64,000 nucleotides of DNA from Mucilaginibacter sp. (GCA_030445275.1 JAUCSE010000081.1:31146-95145), one strand, 5' to 3'; shown: positions 35,625 through 46,101, counted from the first letter of the stretch. A program made the numbers and translations. Notes: generated from the sequence alone by a model not told the origin.

Positions 35625-36209
35625 TTAAGGAAAAAAAGAAAGCATTAATAACAAAACACCGGAATATTTAAAGCTTGTTCTTAGGTGTTTTAATGCATGG
35701 GATATTTGATTTTCAACAGTACGCTTGGAAATATGCAGTTTCTCAGCGATCTCGTTATTGGACAACTGGTTTATCCGGCTTAATACAAATATCTCCCTGC
35801 ACCGATCGGGAAGAAGATCAAGACAGACGTTTACGTCTTGCAACAGCTCAAACGCCGACAGATTCTGTTCACCGGTATTATACGTATAACCATTTTCGAC
35901 CATCTCGGAAGGTGCCTGGTAGTTGACCGGTGATAATCTGGCTGACTTTAATTGTTTATAAACATTATATCGGGCCGAAGCATTCAGATATTTTTCAAAT
36001 GATCCGATGGTAAGCTGTTTCCGTTTCTCCCAAAGGTAAATGAAAATATCTTGTACTACGGATTCACACGCTTCATTATCCTTTAAATAAGCATGGGCGG
36101 TAATATACAACTGTTTCCAATATCGCTTTAAAAGAATTGCGAAAGCATCGCTATCATCGTTAACTATAGCAACCCATAGGTCCTCATCGTTCGAATGTTT
36201 GGTCAACAT
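35625..36209 (-). CDS. ECF RNA polymerase sigma factor (FecI-like)
   Basis: A 194-residue ECF sigma factor of the Bacteroidota type. Region 2 contains DAFAILLKRYWKQLYITAHAYLKD and VVQDIFIYLWEKR. Region 4 has the helix-turn-helix LDLLPDRCREIFVLSRINQLSNNEIAEKL and ISKRTVENQISHAL. Its C-terminus carries a hydrophobic tail (SGVLLLMLSFFP), common in this expanded family. It is divergent from the FecR gene (185 bp), which together with the STN-bearing SusC forms a FecI-FecR-type signalling set for the rhamnose-type locus. Confidence 0.9.
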   Translation of the reverse strand: MLTKHSNDEDLWVAIVNDDSDAFAILLKRYWKQLYITAHAYLKDNEACESVVQDIFIYLWEKRKQLTIGSFEKYLNASARYNVYKQLKSARLSPVNYQAPSEMVENGYTYNTGEQNLSAFELLQDVNVCLDLLPDRCREIFVLSRINQLSNNEIAEKLHISKRTVENQISHALKHLRTSFKYSGVLLLMLSFFP

Positions 36210-36394
36210 ATAACTGGTTCCTAAAAATATGGGTTAAAATAAGAAAGTAATAAAATAAAAATAAAATTATCTTGCTGATATACAGATGATTATGATAAAT
36301 TAGTGAAAAAAGCAATAACGTGATGTGCGTGAAAGGGGAAAAAAGTCCCATTATCTGTGTAAACCAGTTATAAAACAAAGCCACTTAATAAAAT

Positions 36395-37537
36395 ATGACT
36401 ACGCAGGAGTATATTGTACTATATGAGAAATGGCGTGCAGGCAAATGTACCACGGAGGAGAAAGATTTGCTTGATCAGTACAGTAAAAATTTTTTAATAA
36501 ACGAACCATGGCTGCCAGCTATGGGCAATGAAGCCGGAGTGGAGGTACGTATTACAGAGCAGATTAACCAATCGATCCATCAATCAAAAATCCGGAAGTT
36601 ACGGACAACATGGGGGGCGGTAGCGGCAGCGGTTATTTTATTAGGTATCAGCACTGTGGTATGGTATAATTTAAATTCAGCAATAAAATATCCTCCAATG
36701 CTTGCGGACAGGTATCAAATAACCAAACATGACATTGAACCGGGGGGGACGAAGGCGGTATTAACACTGGCTAATGGTGTGAATGTTATTTTAGATAGCG
36801 CTAAAAATGGGTTAATTACCACCCAGGGGAATACTAAAGTTGTGAAGCTGACCAATGGTGGACTTGCCTATCGTTCTACAGGCACCGACAGCGCAGTTGT
36901 AACCAATAATACCATGACAACTCCTCGGGGTGGCCGATATGATTTGACTTTATCTGATGGTACCAGGGTATTCCTGAATGCTGCATCATCCATCACCTAT
37001 CCAACAAGTTTCAGTGGTAAGAGCCGCAAAGTGAGCATTACGGGTGAAGCCTATTTTGAGGTGGCTAAAAATGCTGAAATGCCATTTATTGTATTGGCAA
37101 ATGGCACAGAAACACAAGTGTTAGGCACTCATTTTGATATTATGGCTTACCAGGATGAACCTTTTATTAAGGCAACCCTATTAGAGGGATCTATAAAATT
37201 CAGGACATCCCATTCTGAAGTACTTTTAAATCCGGGCCAGCAGGCCGAGGTTCCTGAATTTTCTGACCGTATCAGCGTACAGGATGCTAATATAGAAGCG
37301 GCCTTATCCTGGAAAAACGGCTATTTTATTTTTCAGGATGAAAAACTTCACAGCATTATGCGAAAAGTGGCCAGGTGGTATGATGTTGAAGTGATATATG
37401 ATGCCAGTTTAAAAGATCTGTCTTATGGAGGATCAGTTTCCCAGTATAAAAACATCTCAGATTTGCTAAATGTGCTGCAATCAACCGGCACCGTCCATTT
37501 CAAAGTTGAGGAAAGGAGGATTATCGTTATGAAATAA
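36395..37537 (+). CDS. FecR-type anti-sigma factor
   Basis: A 380-residue inner-membrane protein. A short cytosolic N-terminus (about 1-70) would bind the sigma factor. It is followed by one membrane segment (WGAVAAAVILLGISTVVWY) and a periplasmic FecR domain (TPRGGRYDLTLSDGTRVFLNAASSITYP, GEAYFEVAKNAEMPF, VLGTHFDIMAY, ATLLEGSIKF). It ends with a DUF4974 domain (DEKLHSIMRKVARWYDVEVIY). The periplasmic part should contact the STN domain of the SusC protein that follows. It is divergent from its cognate sigma gene. Confidence 0.92.
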   Translation: MTTQEYIVLYEKWRAGKCTTEEKDLLDQYSKNFLINEPWLPAMGNEAGVEVRITEQINQSIHQSKIRKLRTTWGAVAAAVILLGISTVVWYNLNSAIKYPPMLADRYQITKHDIEPGGTKAVLTLANGVNVILDSAKNGLITTQGNTKVVKLTNGGLAYRSTGTDSAVVTNNTMTTPRGGRYDLTLSDGTRVFLNAASSITYPTSFSGKSRKVSITGEAYFEVAKNAEMPFIVLANGTETQVLGTHFDIMAYQDEPFIKATLLEGSIKFRTSHSEVLLNPGQQAEVPEFSDRISVQDANIEAALSWKNGYFIFQDEKLHSIMRKVARWYDVEVIYDASLKDLSYGGSVSQYKNISDLLNVLQSTGTVHFKVEERRIIVMK

Positions 37538-37573
37538 CTGATACTATTTTGCTGCGATGGTTAATTTAAATTT

Positions 37574-37602
37574 AACCAGGAGCGTTCACAGCGCCCCTGG
37601 TT
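37574..37602 (+). terminator. Hairpin in the FecR-SusC gap
   Basis: AACCAGG-A-GCG (37574-37584) pairs with CGC-C-CCTGGTT (37592-37602) with one mismatch. It sits 37 bp after the FecR stop and 80 bp before the SusC start. There is no long T-run; it may act as an attenuator that sets the ratio of regulator to transporter. Confidence 0.5.
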
Positions 37603-37681
37603 ATAAATAGCCAAAGCTATGCCAGGTAATCAAAAACCTATCGTTTCCAAACAACCAATTATCAATTAACCTAACAATCAA

Positions 37682-40600
37682 ATGTATAAAATTTGTATCG
37701 CATATCTATGCCCAACCCAAAGCGGTATCCTATCTAAACTATTGTTAACTATGAAACTCACCTTCATTTTAATGATATCCGGTCTGTTACAACTAAGTGC
37801 TGCCACTTATGCCCAAAAGATAACGCTTAATAAAGAGATGGCCTCTTTACCAGACATCTTTAATGCTATCAGGCAGCAAAGCAGTTATAACGTGTTTTAT
37901 AACTCCGAGATGTTAAAAAAAGCGGCACCTGTCAGCATCAATGTTAAAGATGCCACCATTAAACAAGTAATGGATAAGTGCATGGCCGGCCAACCTTTTA
38001 TGTATGATATTATTGATAACAATATCGTAATTAAAGAGAAACCAATGCCCATGGTTCAGGACATTATGATAAAGGGCAAGGTTACAGATAATAAAGGTAT
38101 ACCGCTTGCCGGAGTAACCGTAAAAATAAAGGGCACGGCAACGGCTACTGCCACTAATGCTAATGGACAATACACCATTAAAGCAGCCAACAGTTCTGCG
38201 ATATTGATTTTTACGAATGTGGGTTTTGCCGCAATAGAGGTTAGAATCGGAGATCAGACAATAATCAATGTAGCATTAATAGAAGAACCAAAATCGTTAC
38301 AGGATGTAGTGGTAATTGCTTACGGTACTGTAAAACGGAAAGATTTTACAGGGGCGGTATCATCGGTAAAAATGGAAAATTCGCCCGTTGCCCTTGCTCC
38401 CAATCTCAATGCGCTTGAGGCGTTAAAAGGAAATGTAGCCGGGCTAAATATAGGGGCCGTTAATAGCGCCGGAGGGCAGCCATCGGTAATTATCAGGGGC
38501 CAACGGTCCATCAGTGGTTCAAATGACCCGCTGATATTATTGGATGGTGTTGTTTACCTTGGTTCAATAAGTGATATTAACCCTAATGATATTGCGAGTT
38601 ATGATATATTAAAAGATGCTGTATCAGCAGCTGCTTACGGTTCAAGATCAGCCAACGGTATTATTGCCATTACCACAAAAAGAGGAAAAATGGGAAAACC
38701 TGTAGTTTCTTTCAGAACAGAAGCCGGTATCCAAAAATGGCAAAACAGGCCGGAATTAATGAAAGCGGCCGACTGGATAACTGTTGTAAATGACCGGAAC
38801 AAATATGCCCCGGGCAGCACCAATTGGCTGCAGGCAGGTGAGTTGGCTAATATGAAAGCAGGTACAGAAACTGTTTGGCTTGATAAAGTTACCCATACCG
38901 GCGTTACCCATAACAATCAGGTATCCATATCCGGGGCAGCCGAAAGTGTGAATTATTATTTATCAGCTTCTTATGATGACAACGATGGTATTGTAGTTGG
39001 TGACAAGTATAAACATATCAATGTTTTAGGAAAGGTTGATACCAAGGTTACTACATGGTTTCAACTGGGCCTTGATGGGGGCTACTCCCGCCGAGATTAT
39101 TCGGGCGTGGCCGCAAACGTAGGTTCTGCCGAAATCATGTCGCCTTACGGTGTTCTTTACAGAGATAATTCGGGGGATTTAGAAAAATACCCTTATACTC
39201 AATCGCTTATTAACCCCTTATGGGGTGTTAATGATGGTACTATTAAGAATATAGACGTTTACAATACATTCCGCTTAAATTCATTTGCATTGGTAAAAGC
39301 GCCGTGGATAGATGGTTTAAGCTACCGTGTAAACTTTTCATCTAATTTTGAAAAACGCCAAAGCGGTAATTTTTACTACGAAAACTATTATATTAAAGAA
39401 GGCGCAGGTATTGCCGGTCGGTATGATCCTGCCAGCGTTCAAAGCTTATTATCAAACGCCAATGGAAACCTTAGTAATATAAACACCAATAGTTATGTTT
39501 TAGATAATATACTTACTTACGATCATCGGTTTGGCAAACACCAGGTTACGGCCACTGCAGTTGCTACCAGGGATAACATGAGCGTTGATACCCTTAATGC
39601 CACCGGCAGCGATTTTGCTGCCAATGGCAATACGTCGCTTGGTATTTACGGATTATCAAAAGCCACCGTTCAAAAAGTTATACTTAATAATAGCGAGCGC
39701 TCAAACGTAGGGTACCTTGCCCGTTTAAATTATTCTTATGATGATAAGTATTATCTTACTTCCTCGTTTCGCCGAGACGGTGCTTCCGTTTTCGGTGCCG
39801 ATAAAAGGTATGCTAATTTCGCTGCAGCAGGTGCAGCCTGGCGAATTTCGGGCGAGTCATTTCTGAAAGACTTTAAGCCTCTTAACTACCTGAAACTTAA
39901 ATTTTCATGGGGACAAAACGGCAACCAGGGCTTAAGCCCTTATGCCACCTTATCAAAGGTGCTCAACGGCTCTGCTGGCGATGCCAGGTATGAATTTTCT
40001 GATGCCCAGGGGAAAGTAGTTTATGGTTTGGTGCAATCATCGTTGGGTAATCCAAGTCTTGGATGGGAAAAAACAACAGCGATCAATGTAGGCTTTGAAT
40101 CAGCCTGGCTCAATAATCGCCTTTTTGTTGATTTAGATCTGTATTCTTCTAAAACCACCGACCAGATATTTGTACGTACCATCCCGGTCATGACAGGTTT
40201 TAGTGCGCAATTAGCTTCCCTGGGCGAGGTTGATAATAAAGGCATTGAACTTTCTGTGCGAACAGAAAACATTCGCACAACTAATTTTACATGGTCATCA
40301 GCAATTACTTACTGGAAAAATACCAATAAGCTAAAGCACCTATATGGTGAAGATAAAAATGGCGATGGTAAGGAAGATGACGATATCGCCAATAACTTTT
40401 TCGTTGGTAAATCATTAGGGGCAATTTACGGCTACAAGCAAATTGGAATTGTTCAAACCGGCGATGCCGCTTACATTGCCGCTACCGGAGCTGCCCCAGG
40501 TGCACCCAAATACATGGATTTGAACAATGATGGGAAAATTGATGCTAATGACCGCACTATTTTGGGATATTCAAAAGAAAACTTCAGGTTGAGCCTGGCT

Positions 40601-41047
40601 AACACCGTAAGCTACAAGAATTTGCAATTGTATGTAATGGTAACGGGTATTTTCGGTGGAAATGGTTATTACCAGGCAAGCAATACCTCAGCTTATATGA
40701 CCTCAGGTACCGGCCGGTTTAACGATAATACAATTGCCAAACCTTATTGGACACCAACCAACCCCAGTAACGTCTATCCATCGGCCTACTTCTCTGGCGA
40801 TAGCCGTTTTCTTGGTCTTCAATCGCAGGCGTTTGTGCGGATACAGGATGTTGCCTTGTCTTATAACATCACTGCACCGCTGCTTACAAGAAATCACATT
40901 ACCGGTGCAAGAATATTTTTAGCCGCCAGAAACCTGGCAACTTTCACCAAATGGATTGGCGGAGATCCGGAAAAGGCCACCACTGTTCAATCCAATACCT
41001 TTCCTGTACCAAGCAGTTATTCTTTGGGCGCAAGTGTTAGTTTTTAA
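37682..41047 (+). CDS. SusC/RagA TonB-linked outer membrane transporter with STN domain
   Basis: A 1,121-residue transporter. An extended signal region ends at LSAATYAQ (about residue 44). It is followed by the STN signalling domain (about 45-120, ITLNKEMASLPDIFNAI, VNVKD-type strands), a carboxypeptidase-like repeat (about 128-213, GKVTDNKGIPLAGVTVKIKG), a plug (about 225-335, NPLILLDGVVY-like segment and ILKDAVSAAAYGSRSANGI) and a barrel ending GASVSF. The STN domain couples uptake to the FecR protein. SusD follows 20 bp later. The substrate is probably a rhamnose-containing glycan, judged by the GH106-like enzyme downstream. Confidence 0.93.
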   Translation: MYKICIAYLCPTQSGILSKLLLTMKLTFILMISGLLQLSAATYAQKITLNKEMASLPDIFNAIRQQSSYNVFYNSEMLKKAAPVSINVKDATIKQVMDKCMAGQPFMYDIIDNNIVIKEKPMPMVQDIMIKGKVTDNKGIPLAGVTVKIKGTATATATNANGQYTIKAANSSAILIFTNVGFAAIEVRIGDQTIINVALIEEPKSLQDVVVIAYGTVKRKDFTGAVSSVKMENSPVALAPNLNALEALKGNVAGLNIGAVNSAGGQPSVIIRGQRSISGSNDPLILLDGVVYLGSISDINPNDIASYDILKDAVSAAAYGSRSANGIIAITTKRGKMGKPVVSFRTEAGIQKWQNRPELMKAADWITVVNDRNKYAPGSTNWLQAGELANMKAGTETVWLDKVTHTGVTHNNQVSISGAAESVNYYLSASYDDNDGIVVGDKYKHINVLGKVDTKVTTWFQLGLDGGYSRRDYSGVAANVGSAEIMSPYGVLYRDNSGDLEKYPYTQSLINPLWGVNDGTIKNIDVYNTFRLNSFALVKAPWIDGLSYRVNFSSNFEKRQSGNFYYENYYIKEGAGIAGRYDPASVQSLLSNANGNLSNINTNSYVLDNILTYDHRFGKHQVTATAVATRDNMSVDTLNATGSDFAANGNTSLGIYGLSKATVQKVILNNSERSNVGYLARLNYSYDDKYYLTSSFRRDGASVFGADKRYANFAAAGAAWRISGESFLKDFKPLNYLKLKFSWGQNGNQGLSPYATLSKVLNGSAGDARYEFSDAQGKVVYGLVQSSLGNPSLGWEKTTAINVGFESAWLNNRLFVDLDLYSSKTTDQIFVRTIPVMTGFSAQLASLGEVDNKGIELSVRTENIRTTNFTWSSAITYWKNTNKLKHLYGEDKNGDGKEDDDIANNFFVGKSLGAIYGYKQIGIVQTGDAAYIAATGAAPGAPKYMDLNNDGKIDANDRTILGYSKENFRLSLANTVSYKNLQLYVMVTGIFGGNGYYQASNTSAYMTSGTGRFNDNTIAKPYWTPTNPSNVYPSAYFSGDSRFLGLQSQAFVRIQDVALSYNITAPLLTRNHITGARIFLAARNLATFTKWIGGDPEKATTVQSNTFPVPSSYSLGASVSF

Positions 41048-41067
41048 TTATTTAAATCAAAACGGAA

Positions 41068-42768
41068 ATGAAAAGCTATAAATCCATCATAAAAATTTGT
41101 TTTTTTGCGCTCTTATTTAATACAACGAGCTGCAAAAAAATAGACGATAAGTTCCTGAACAAAACACCCGAAACGTTTTATACAACTGATAATATTTTTT
41201 CTTCATCAGCTCAGATTGATCAGGCAGTGGTAGCTGTTTACTCTCAATTAAGAGATATGTGGGCCAATCCTACAGAACAGGCCTGGACTTTTGTTTTTAG
41301 AGGAAACGGTACCGATATGTTTGACGTACCCAGCATTCGCAGGGCCAATAGCTTTAATAACTATGGCACTATCAATGCTAACAGTGATATTTTTTACCAG
41401 AATTTTAGCGCTTGGTATAAAATTATAGCAAAAGCTAATTTAGCTATTTACAGCGCTGACCTTCCTAACATAAGCTGGTCAACACCGGCAGATAAAGCCT
41501 ATACCGTGGCGCAGGCAAGGTTTTTCAGGGCCTTTGCTTATCGTAACCTGGCCGAGCTTTTCGGTGGTGTTCCTATTGTAAAAGATGTTGCCACAGCTGC
41601 CAGGTTTAATTATGCCCGCGCCAGCCGTGTAGAAACTTACCAGTTTGCTATTGACGAGCTTTTGTCAATTGAAAACGATTTGCCGATAACAACAGGTTCA
41701 GGGGGGCGCCTGGTTAGAGGAGCCGCACAGCATAATCTTTGTGAGCTATATTTAGCCATGGGTACACAATTAGCTGCTAATGGCGACGCTGCCGGGGCAA
41801 GTAAAGCATTTACAAACTCCATTGCCTACGGTAATAAAGTTATTGATGGCAGCCCATATGCCCTGATGAAAAATCGTTTTGGTGCCCGCAGAACAGAAAC
41901 CCAGGGCAATGTATATTGGGACCTGTTCCAGGAAAACAATGTAAATTACCAGGATGGAAACACAGAATGTATCTGGGCAATAGAGATTGATTACGCGACC
42001 TTTAAGGCAGAAGATCCCAGATCAAAATTACCGTATTCCAGAATATACGGCCCGGTTTTTCGCAATGGTTCGCCTGCAAATTTAGGAGGTGCGTTAGAGG
42101 ACGTTGGAGGCAGGGGCATTTCGCAGGTAACACCTACTTTATATACCCGGGATAATATTTACCAGGGCGTTTATGCAAATGACATGCGAAATACTGACAT
42201 CGTTTTTCGTCGGATATTTTTGGGTAACGTGCCTACTTCACCCTATTTTGGTATCCCGGTGCCGTGGTCGGTACTTTATGATACCAAAGACGATCAAAGC
42301 CTCGACTATCCGGTATCATGCAAAATTGCCACCGATAAATACACCGGTCTTGCAGATGGTCAGGACAGGAGTAACCTGTTTCGTGACGATTACTTTATTC
42401 GCCTTCCTGAAACCATTTTATTGCGTGCAGAAGCCAAACAGCGTAATGGTGATAAAGCAGGCGCAGCAACCGATGTTAACTTGTTACGCAGCCGTGCAAA
42501 CTGTACTTACCTGGTAGGCGCCGGCGATATGGACGACAACTTTAATACTATACTTGATGAACGTGCCCGTGAATTGGTATATGAGGAATGCCGTTGGAAT
42601 ACCCTGTTGCGCATGGGGGGCACTATAGCTGTTGACCGGATTAAAAAATATGCGTTTTGGCCAGAGGCACAAGCTTCGTTAACTTTTAATTATAACCTAT
42701 GGCCTATACCGCAATTGGTAATTGATGCCAATAAGGATGTTAAGCTGGCGCAAAACCCCGGCTGGTAA
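41068..42768 (+). CDS. SusD/RagB surface glycan-binding lipoprotein
   Basis: A 566-residue lipoprotein (signal ending FNTTSC, cysteine 22) with the SusD order: a ELFGGVPIVKD motif near residue 165, an SRVETYQFAIDELLSIENDLP TPR-like stretch, and the closing LLRAEAKQRNGDKAGAATDVNLLRSRA and ILDERARELVYEECRW. SusD proteins lid the SusC barrel and bind the ligand at the surface. It starts 20 bp after SusC and is followed by a hairpin, so the pair is one transcript. Confidence 0.93.
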   Translation: MKSYKSIIKICFFALLFNTTSCKKIDDKFLNKTPETFYTTDNIFSSSAQIDQAVVAVYSQLRDMWANPTEQAWTFVFRGNGTDMFDVPSIRRANSFNNYGTINANSDIFYQNFSAWYKIIAKANLAIYSADLPNISWSTPADKAYTVAQARFFRAFAYRNLAELFGGVPIVKDVATAARFNYARASRVETYQFAIDELLSIENDLPITTGSGGRLVRGAAQHNLCELYLAMGTQLAANGDAAGASKAFTNSIAYGNKVIDGSPYALMKNRFGARRTETQGNVYWDLFQENNVNYQDGNTECIWAIEIDYATFKAEDPRSKLPYSRIYGPVFRNGSPANLGGALEDVGGRGISQVTPTLYTRDNIYQGVYANDMRNTDIVFRRIFLGNVPTSPYFGIPVPWSVLYDTKDDQSLDYPVSCKIATDKYTGLADGQDRSNLFRDDYFIRLPETILLRAEAKQRNGDKAGAATDVNLLRSRANCTYLVGAGDMDDNFNTILDERARELVYEECRWNTLLRMGGTIAVDRIKKYAFWPEAQASLTFNYNLWPIPQLVIDANKDVKLAQNPGW

Positions 42769-42809
42769 TTAGAAAGTATAACAGGCATTATAACCTAGTT
42801 AGGTATATC

Positions 42810-42846
42810 AACATTGGGCAGTAGTTTTAGCAAACTGCCCGGTGTT
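42810..42846 (+). terminator. Hairpin between SusD and the rhamnosidase gene
   Basis: AACATTGGGCAGT (42810-42822) pairs with ACTGCCCGGTGTT (42834-42846), 13 bp with two mismatches. It lies 41 bp after the SusD stop; partial termination is likely. Confidence 0.5.
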
Positions 42847-42906
42847 GATTTTAAAGTTAAAGGATAATTATTGTCCATTTCAGGATTTCTTAAAAAGAGG
42901 TTTAAC

Positions 42907-45900
42907 ATGTTGAAATCAAAGCTCATTATCATATTGCTGGCCTGTAGTTTTGCAACGGCAGCTCAAAATATTGATTATTCATTGGCTGCATCGCCTGTGA
43001 TTAACTATACGCAATTAGGGTTAGACTTTAAAAAACCTCCGCGCGAAACCAGGCTAAGATGCTATTGGTGGTGGCTAAATAGCATGGTTACTAAAGAATC
43101 CATTACCCATGACCTGGAGCAGATGAAGGCAAAAGGATATGGCGGCGCTTCTATTGTAGATGCTGGTAGCTCCAACTATACTGTTGCCCATAAAACTCCA
43201 CCTGGACCTGTATTTATGAGCCCCGGGTGGATGGAATTGTACAAACATGCTGTAAAGGAAGCGCAGCGGTTGGGATTGGAGCTAAGCGTAAATGTACAAA
43301 GCGGCTGGAATCCGGGCGGTCCTACCATTACCCCCGAACTTGCTTTAAAAAAGATTGTATATGCCGAAGTAAAAGTTACAGGCGGAAAAGAAATCACCAT
43401 AAAGCTGCCGCAGCCAGACTCGCTTTTAATATATCGGGATATTAAGATACAGGCATTTAAAAAAGCTGCAAATGATACTTTACCAATCGAAAGCGTAATT
43501 GAAAACTGGAAACTTAAAACCTTCAACAGTAGTTTTGGCATGAGGGGTAATTATCCCCTGAATAAACTGCGCGATGAGTATACAGGCAGACCAGTTTTTC
43601 ATGGCATACCAAAGGAATCTGTAATTGACATTACCGGTCAAGTACAGCACGGAATTTTAAAATGGAACGTTCCGCCGGGCGAATGGATAGTTGTACGGTA
43701 TGGTTGGACCTGTACCGGAGCAAGAACCTCCACCAACAGTGATGGATGGGAGGGGCTTTCCTTAGATCACCTCAATCCTGATGCCTTTAATAAGTTTAGT
43801 AAAGACGTGATTGAACCACTTATTAATAACGCGCAGGCGGCAGGGAACAGTATGCACTTCCTGCAAACTGATAGTTGGGAAATGGGTAATGTAGGCTGGA
43901 CTAACAATTTTGCTGCGGATTTCAAAAAATTCAGAGGCTATGATATTTTCCTCTACCTGCCTGTACTTGCAGGCCATGTGGTTGGCAGCGTCGAAGAGTC
44001 CGACAGGTTTCTGTATGATTACCGCCAAACCATTGGCGATTGTATTGCCACCTATCATTATCAGCTCTTTGCCGATCTTGCTCACACGCATGGCATGGGT
44101 ATTCATCCGGAATCCGGCGGGCCCCATTCTGCACCTGTGGATGCTCTGAAAGTAATGGCCATCAGTGATTTTCCCCAGGGTGAGTTTTGGGCCATGGCAA
44201 ATGCCCACAGGGTAAGTGACGCAGAACGACTGTCTGTTAAACAAAGCGCCTGTGTTGCGCATACCAATGGTAAAAGATTTGTGGCGGCCGAAGGTCCAAC
44301 TTCTATTGGCTCGCAATGGGAGGAGGCGCCTAAAGATCTGAAAAGTAATATTGACAGAGTTTTCTGCTCAGGGGTAAACAGGATCGTGTGGCACACCTTT
44401 ACCAGCTCCCCAAAAGAATTCGGCTCTCCTGGTAATGAATACTTTGCAGGAACACATCTTAACCCCAATGTTACCTGGTGGAAACATGCAGATGATTTTA
44501 TCGCATATCTTAATCGTTGTACCTATATGCTTTCACAAGGTTTGTTTTCGGCAGATGTGCTTTATTATTATGGTAACGACGTTCCAAATTTCGTGTTCCT
44601 GAAGGAAGATGTTAAAGACCTTGCTTTTGGGCATGATTGGGACAAGTGTTCAAAAGATGCTATCATCAACAGAATGTCGGTTAAGGATCATAAAATAATT
44701 TTTCCTGATGGAATGAGCTATAAAGTTTTAGTGTTACCGCAGGAAACTGCTATCGATCTTACAGTGCTGCGCAAAATTGAGTCGCTGGTAAAACAAGGCC
44801 TAATAATAATTGGACCCAGACCATTTACTGCTACGGGTTTAGATCACTATCCGCAAAGCGACAAGGAAATTGAATCTATCGCATCGGCCATGTGGGGGCT
44901 AATTGATGGCGTAAACAAAACAGAAAACAACTACGGTAAAGGGAAAGTGATTTTTGGGAAAGATATTAATACCGTATTGGATGAATTAAAGATCGGACCT
45001 GATTTTGCATTTACCAGTACCAAAGCCAATACCGCATTGGATTATATCCACCGTACCGGCGAGCGAACAGATATTTATTTTGTTGTGAACCGTTTTGCCA
45101 GAACCGGCATTGAGGATTTTAAATACCGCTATTTGACTACCTTACCCGACAGGTATGAACAGGTAGAATGTAAGTTTCGCGTTTCAGGAAAGATACCCGA
45201 AATCTGGGACCCAATGACAGGTACAACCCAGGAGGTGCTGACTTATCGGGAAGAGAACGGCTACACCATTCTTCCATTGCGCTTGGAACCTGATGGATCA
45301 CGATTCATCATTTTTAGGGAGGCTAAACAGGCAGCACACATCGTCGGCATTGAAAAGGATGGAAAGTCGTTCTTCCCTGGCAATCAGTTTAAAGCAGATA
45401 GCGGAAAGTATATAGAACTACAAAAGGAAGGTAATAGCACTTTAGCTACTATTTTTAAACCGGGTAAATACAGAATGACCTGGAGCAACCAACATGTTAG
45501 TACCATTATTGCTCAACACCCGCTTAAGACAGCTTTAATTTCAGGCGAATGGGATATTCATTTTGATACCACCTGGGGCGGACCTAATATCATACACACC
45601 GATACTTTAAAGTCATGGACCGCCTTTAAAGAAGAAGGGGTTAGATATTACTCGGGCAGTGCGGTATACACAAAAAAAATCACTGTGAACGCAGGCGACC
45701 TACACAAAACAAGAGTGATACTTGATTTGGGCAATGTGTTAGAAATGGCATTTGTAAAAGTCAATGGCCATACCATGAGGTTAGGATGGGCCGCCCCATT
45801 TCAATTTGATATCACCAAATATGTAAAACCCGGTAATAACCAGTTAGAAGTAGAGGTTACCAATCTTTGGCCTAACCGCCTGATTGGCGATGGCAAATTA

Positions 45901-46038
45901 CCGGCGGCAAAACGCCTGACCAAAACTAATATTGTCAAATTTGATGGCCCTAATGCCGACGATTTCCTTCGGAAGTCTGGTTTGCTGGGTCCTGTAAAAT
46001 TAATGTTTGTACAGCAGGTATCAGACGCAATTAAATAA
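42907..46038 (+). CDS. GH106-like alpha-L-rhamnosidase
   Basis: From the ATG at 42907 (MLKSKLIIILLACSFATAAQ, a signal peptide) the product is 1,043 residues; a TTG at 42871 is an unlikely start. The N-terminal TIM-barrel domain shows the family landmarks RCYWWWLNSMVTKESI, GLELSVNVQSGWNPGG, FLQTDSWEMGNVGWT, MGIHPESGGPHSAPVDA and FVAAEGPTSIGSQWEEA. The acidic residues in the last three are the likely catalytic and calcium-binding groups. The C-terminus has beta-sandwich carbohydrate-binding domains (VILDLGNVLEMAFVKVNG). It should remove L-rhamnose from pectic or surface polysaccharides. It is the only glycosidase in this locus. Confidence 0.85.
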   Translation: MLKSKLIIILLACSFATAAQNIDYSLAASPVINYTQLGLDFKKPPRETRLRCYWWWLNSMVTKESITHDLEQMKAKGYGGASIVDAGSSNYTVAHKTPPGPVFMSPGWMELYKHAVKEAQRLGLELSVNVQSGWNPGGPTITPELALKKIVYAEVKVTGGKEITIKLPQPDSLLIYRDIKIQAFKKAANDTLPIESVIENWKLKTFNSSFGMRGNYPLNKLRDEYTGRPVFHGIPKESVIDITGQVQHGILKWNVPPGEWIVVRYGWTCTGARTSTNSDGWEGLSLDHLNPDAFNKFSKDVIEPLINNAQAAGNSMHFLQTDSWEMGNVGWTNNFAADFKKFRGYDIFLYLPVLAGHVVGSVEESDRFLYDYRQTIGDCIATYHYQLFADLAHTHGMGIHPESGGPHSAPVDALKVMAISDFPQGEFWAMANAHRVSDAERLSVKQSACVAHTNGKRFVAAEGPTSIGSQWEEAPKDLKSNIDRVFCSGVNRIVWHTFTSSPKEFGSPGNEYFAGTHLNPNVTWWKHADDFIAYLNRCTYMLSQGLFSADVLYYYGNDVPNFVFLKEDVKDLAFGHDWDKCSKDAIINRMSVKDHKIIFPDGMSYKVLVLPQETAIDLTVLRKIESLVKQGLIIIGPRPFTATGLDHYPQSDKEIESIASAMWGLIDGVNKTENNYGKGKVIFGKDINTVLDELKIGPDFAFTSTKANTALDYIHRTGERTDIYFVVNRFARTGIEDFKYRYLTTLPDRYEQVECKFRVSGKIPEIWDPMTGTTQEVLTYREENGYTILPLRLEPDGSRFIIFREAKQAAHIVGIEKDGKSFFPGNQFKADSGKYIELQKEGNSTLATIFKPGKYRMTWSNQHVSTIIAQHPLKTALISGEWDIHFDTTWGGPNIIHTDTLKSWTAFKEEGVRYYSGSAVYTKKITVNAGDLHKTRVILDLGNVLEMAFVKVNGHTMRLGWAAPFQFDITKYVKPGNNQLEVEVTNLWPNRLIGDGKLPAAKRLTKTNIVKFDGPNADDFLRKSGLLGPVKLMFVQQVSDAIK

Positions 46039-46101
46039 GAACAAAAGATTATTTATTATTAGATGGGACTTTGAACCCTCATATTGCGCACATGGGGTTG
46101 A

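Noticed and set aside
43762..44316. 184-codon frame opposite the rhamnosidase gene
   Set aside because: Antisense shadow inside a conserved enzyme; no recognisable motifs.
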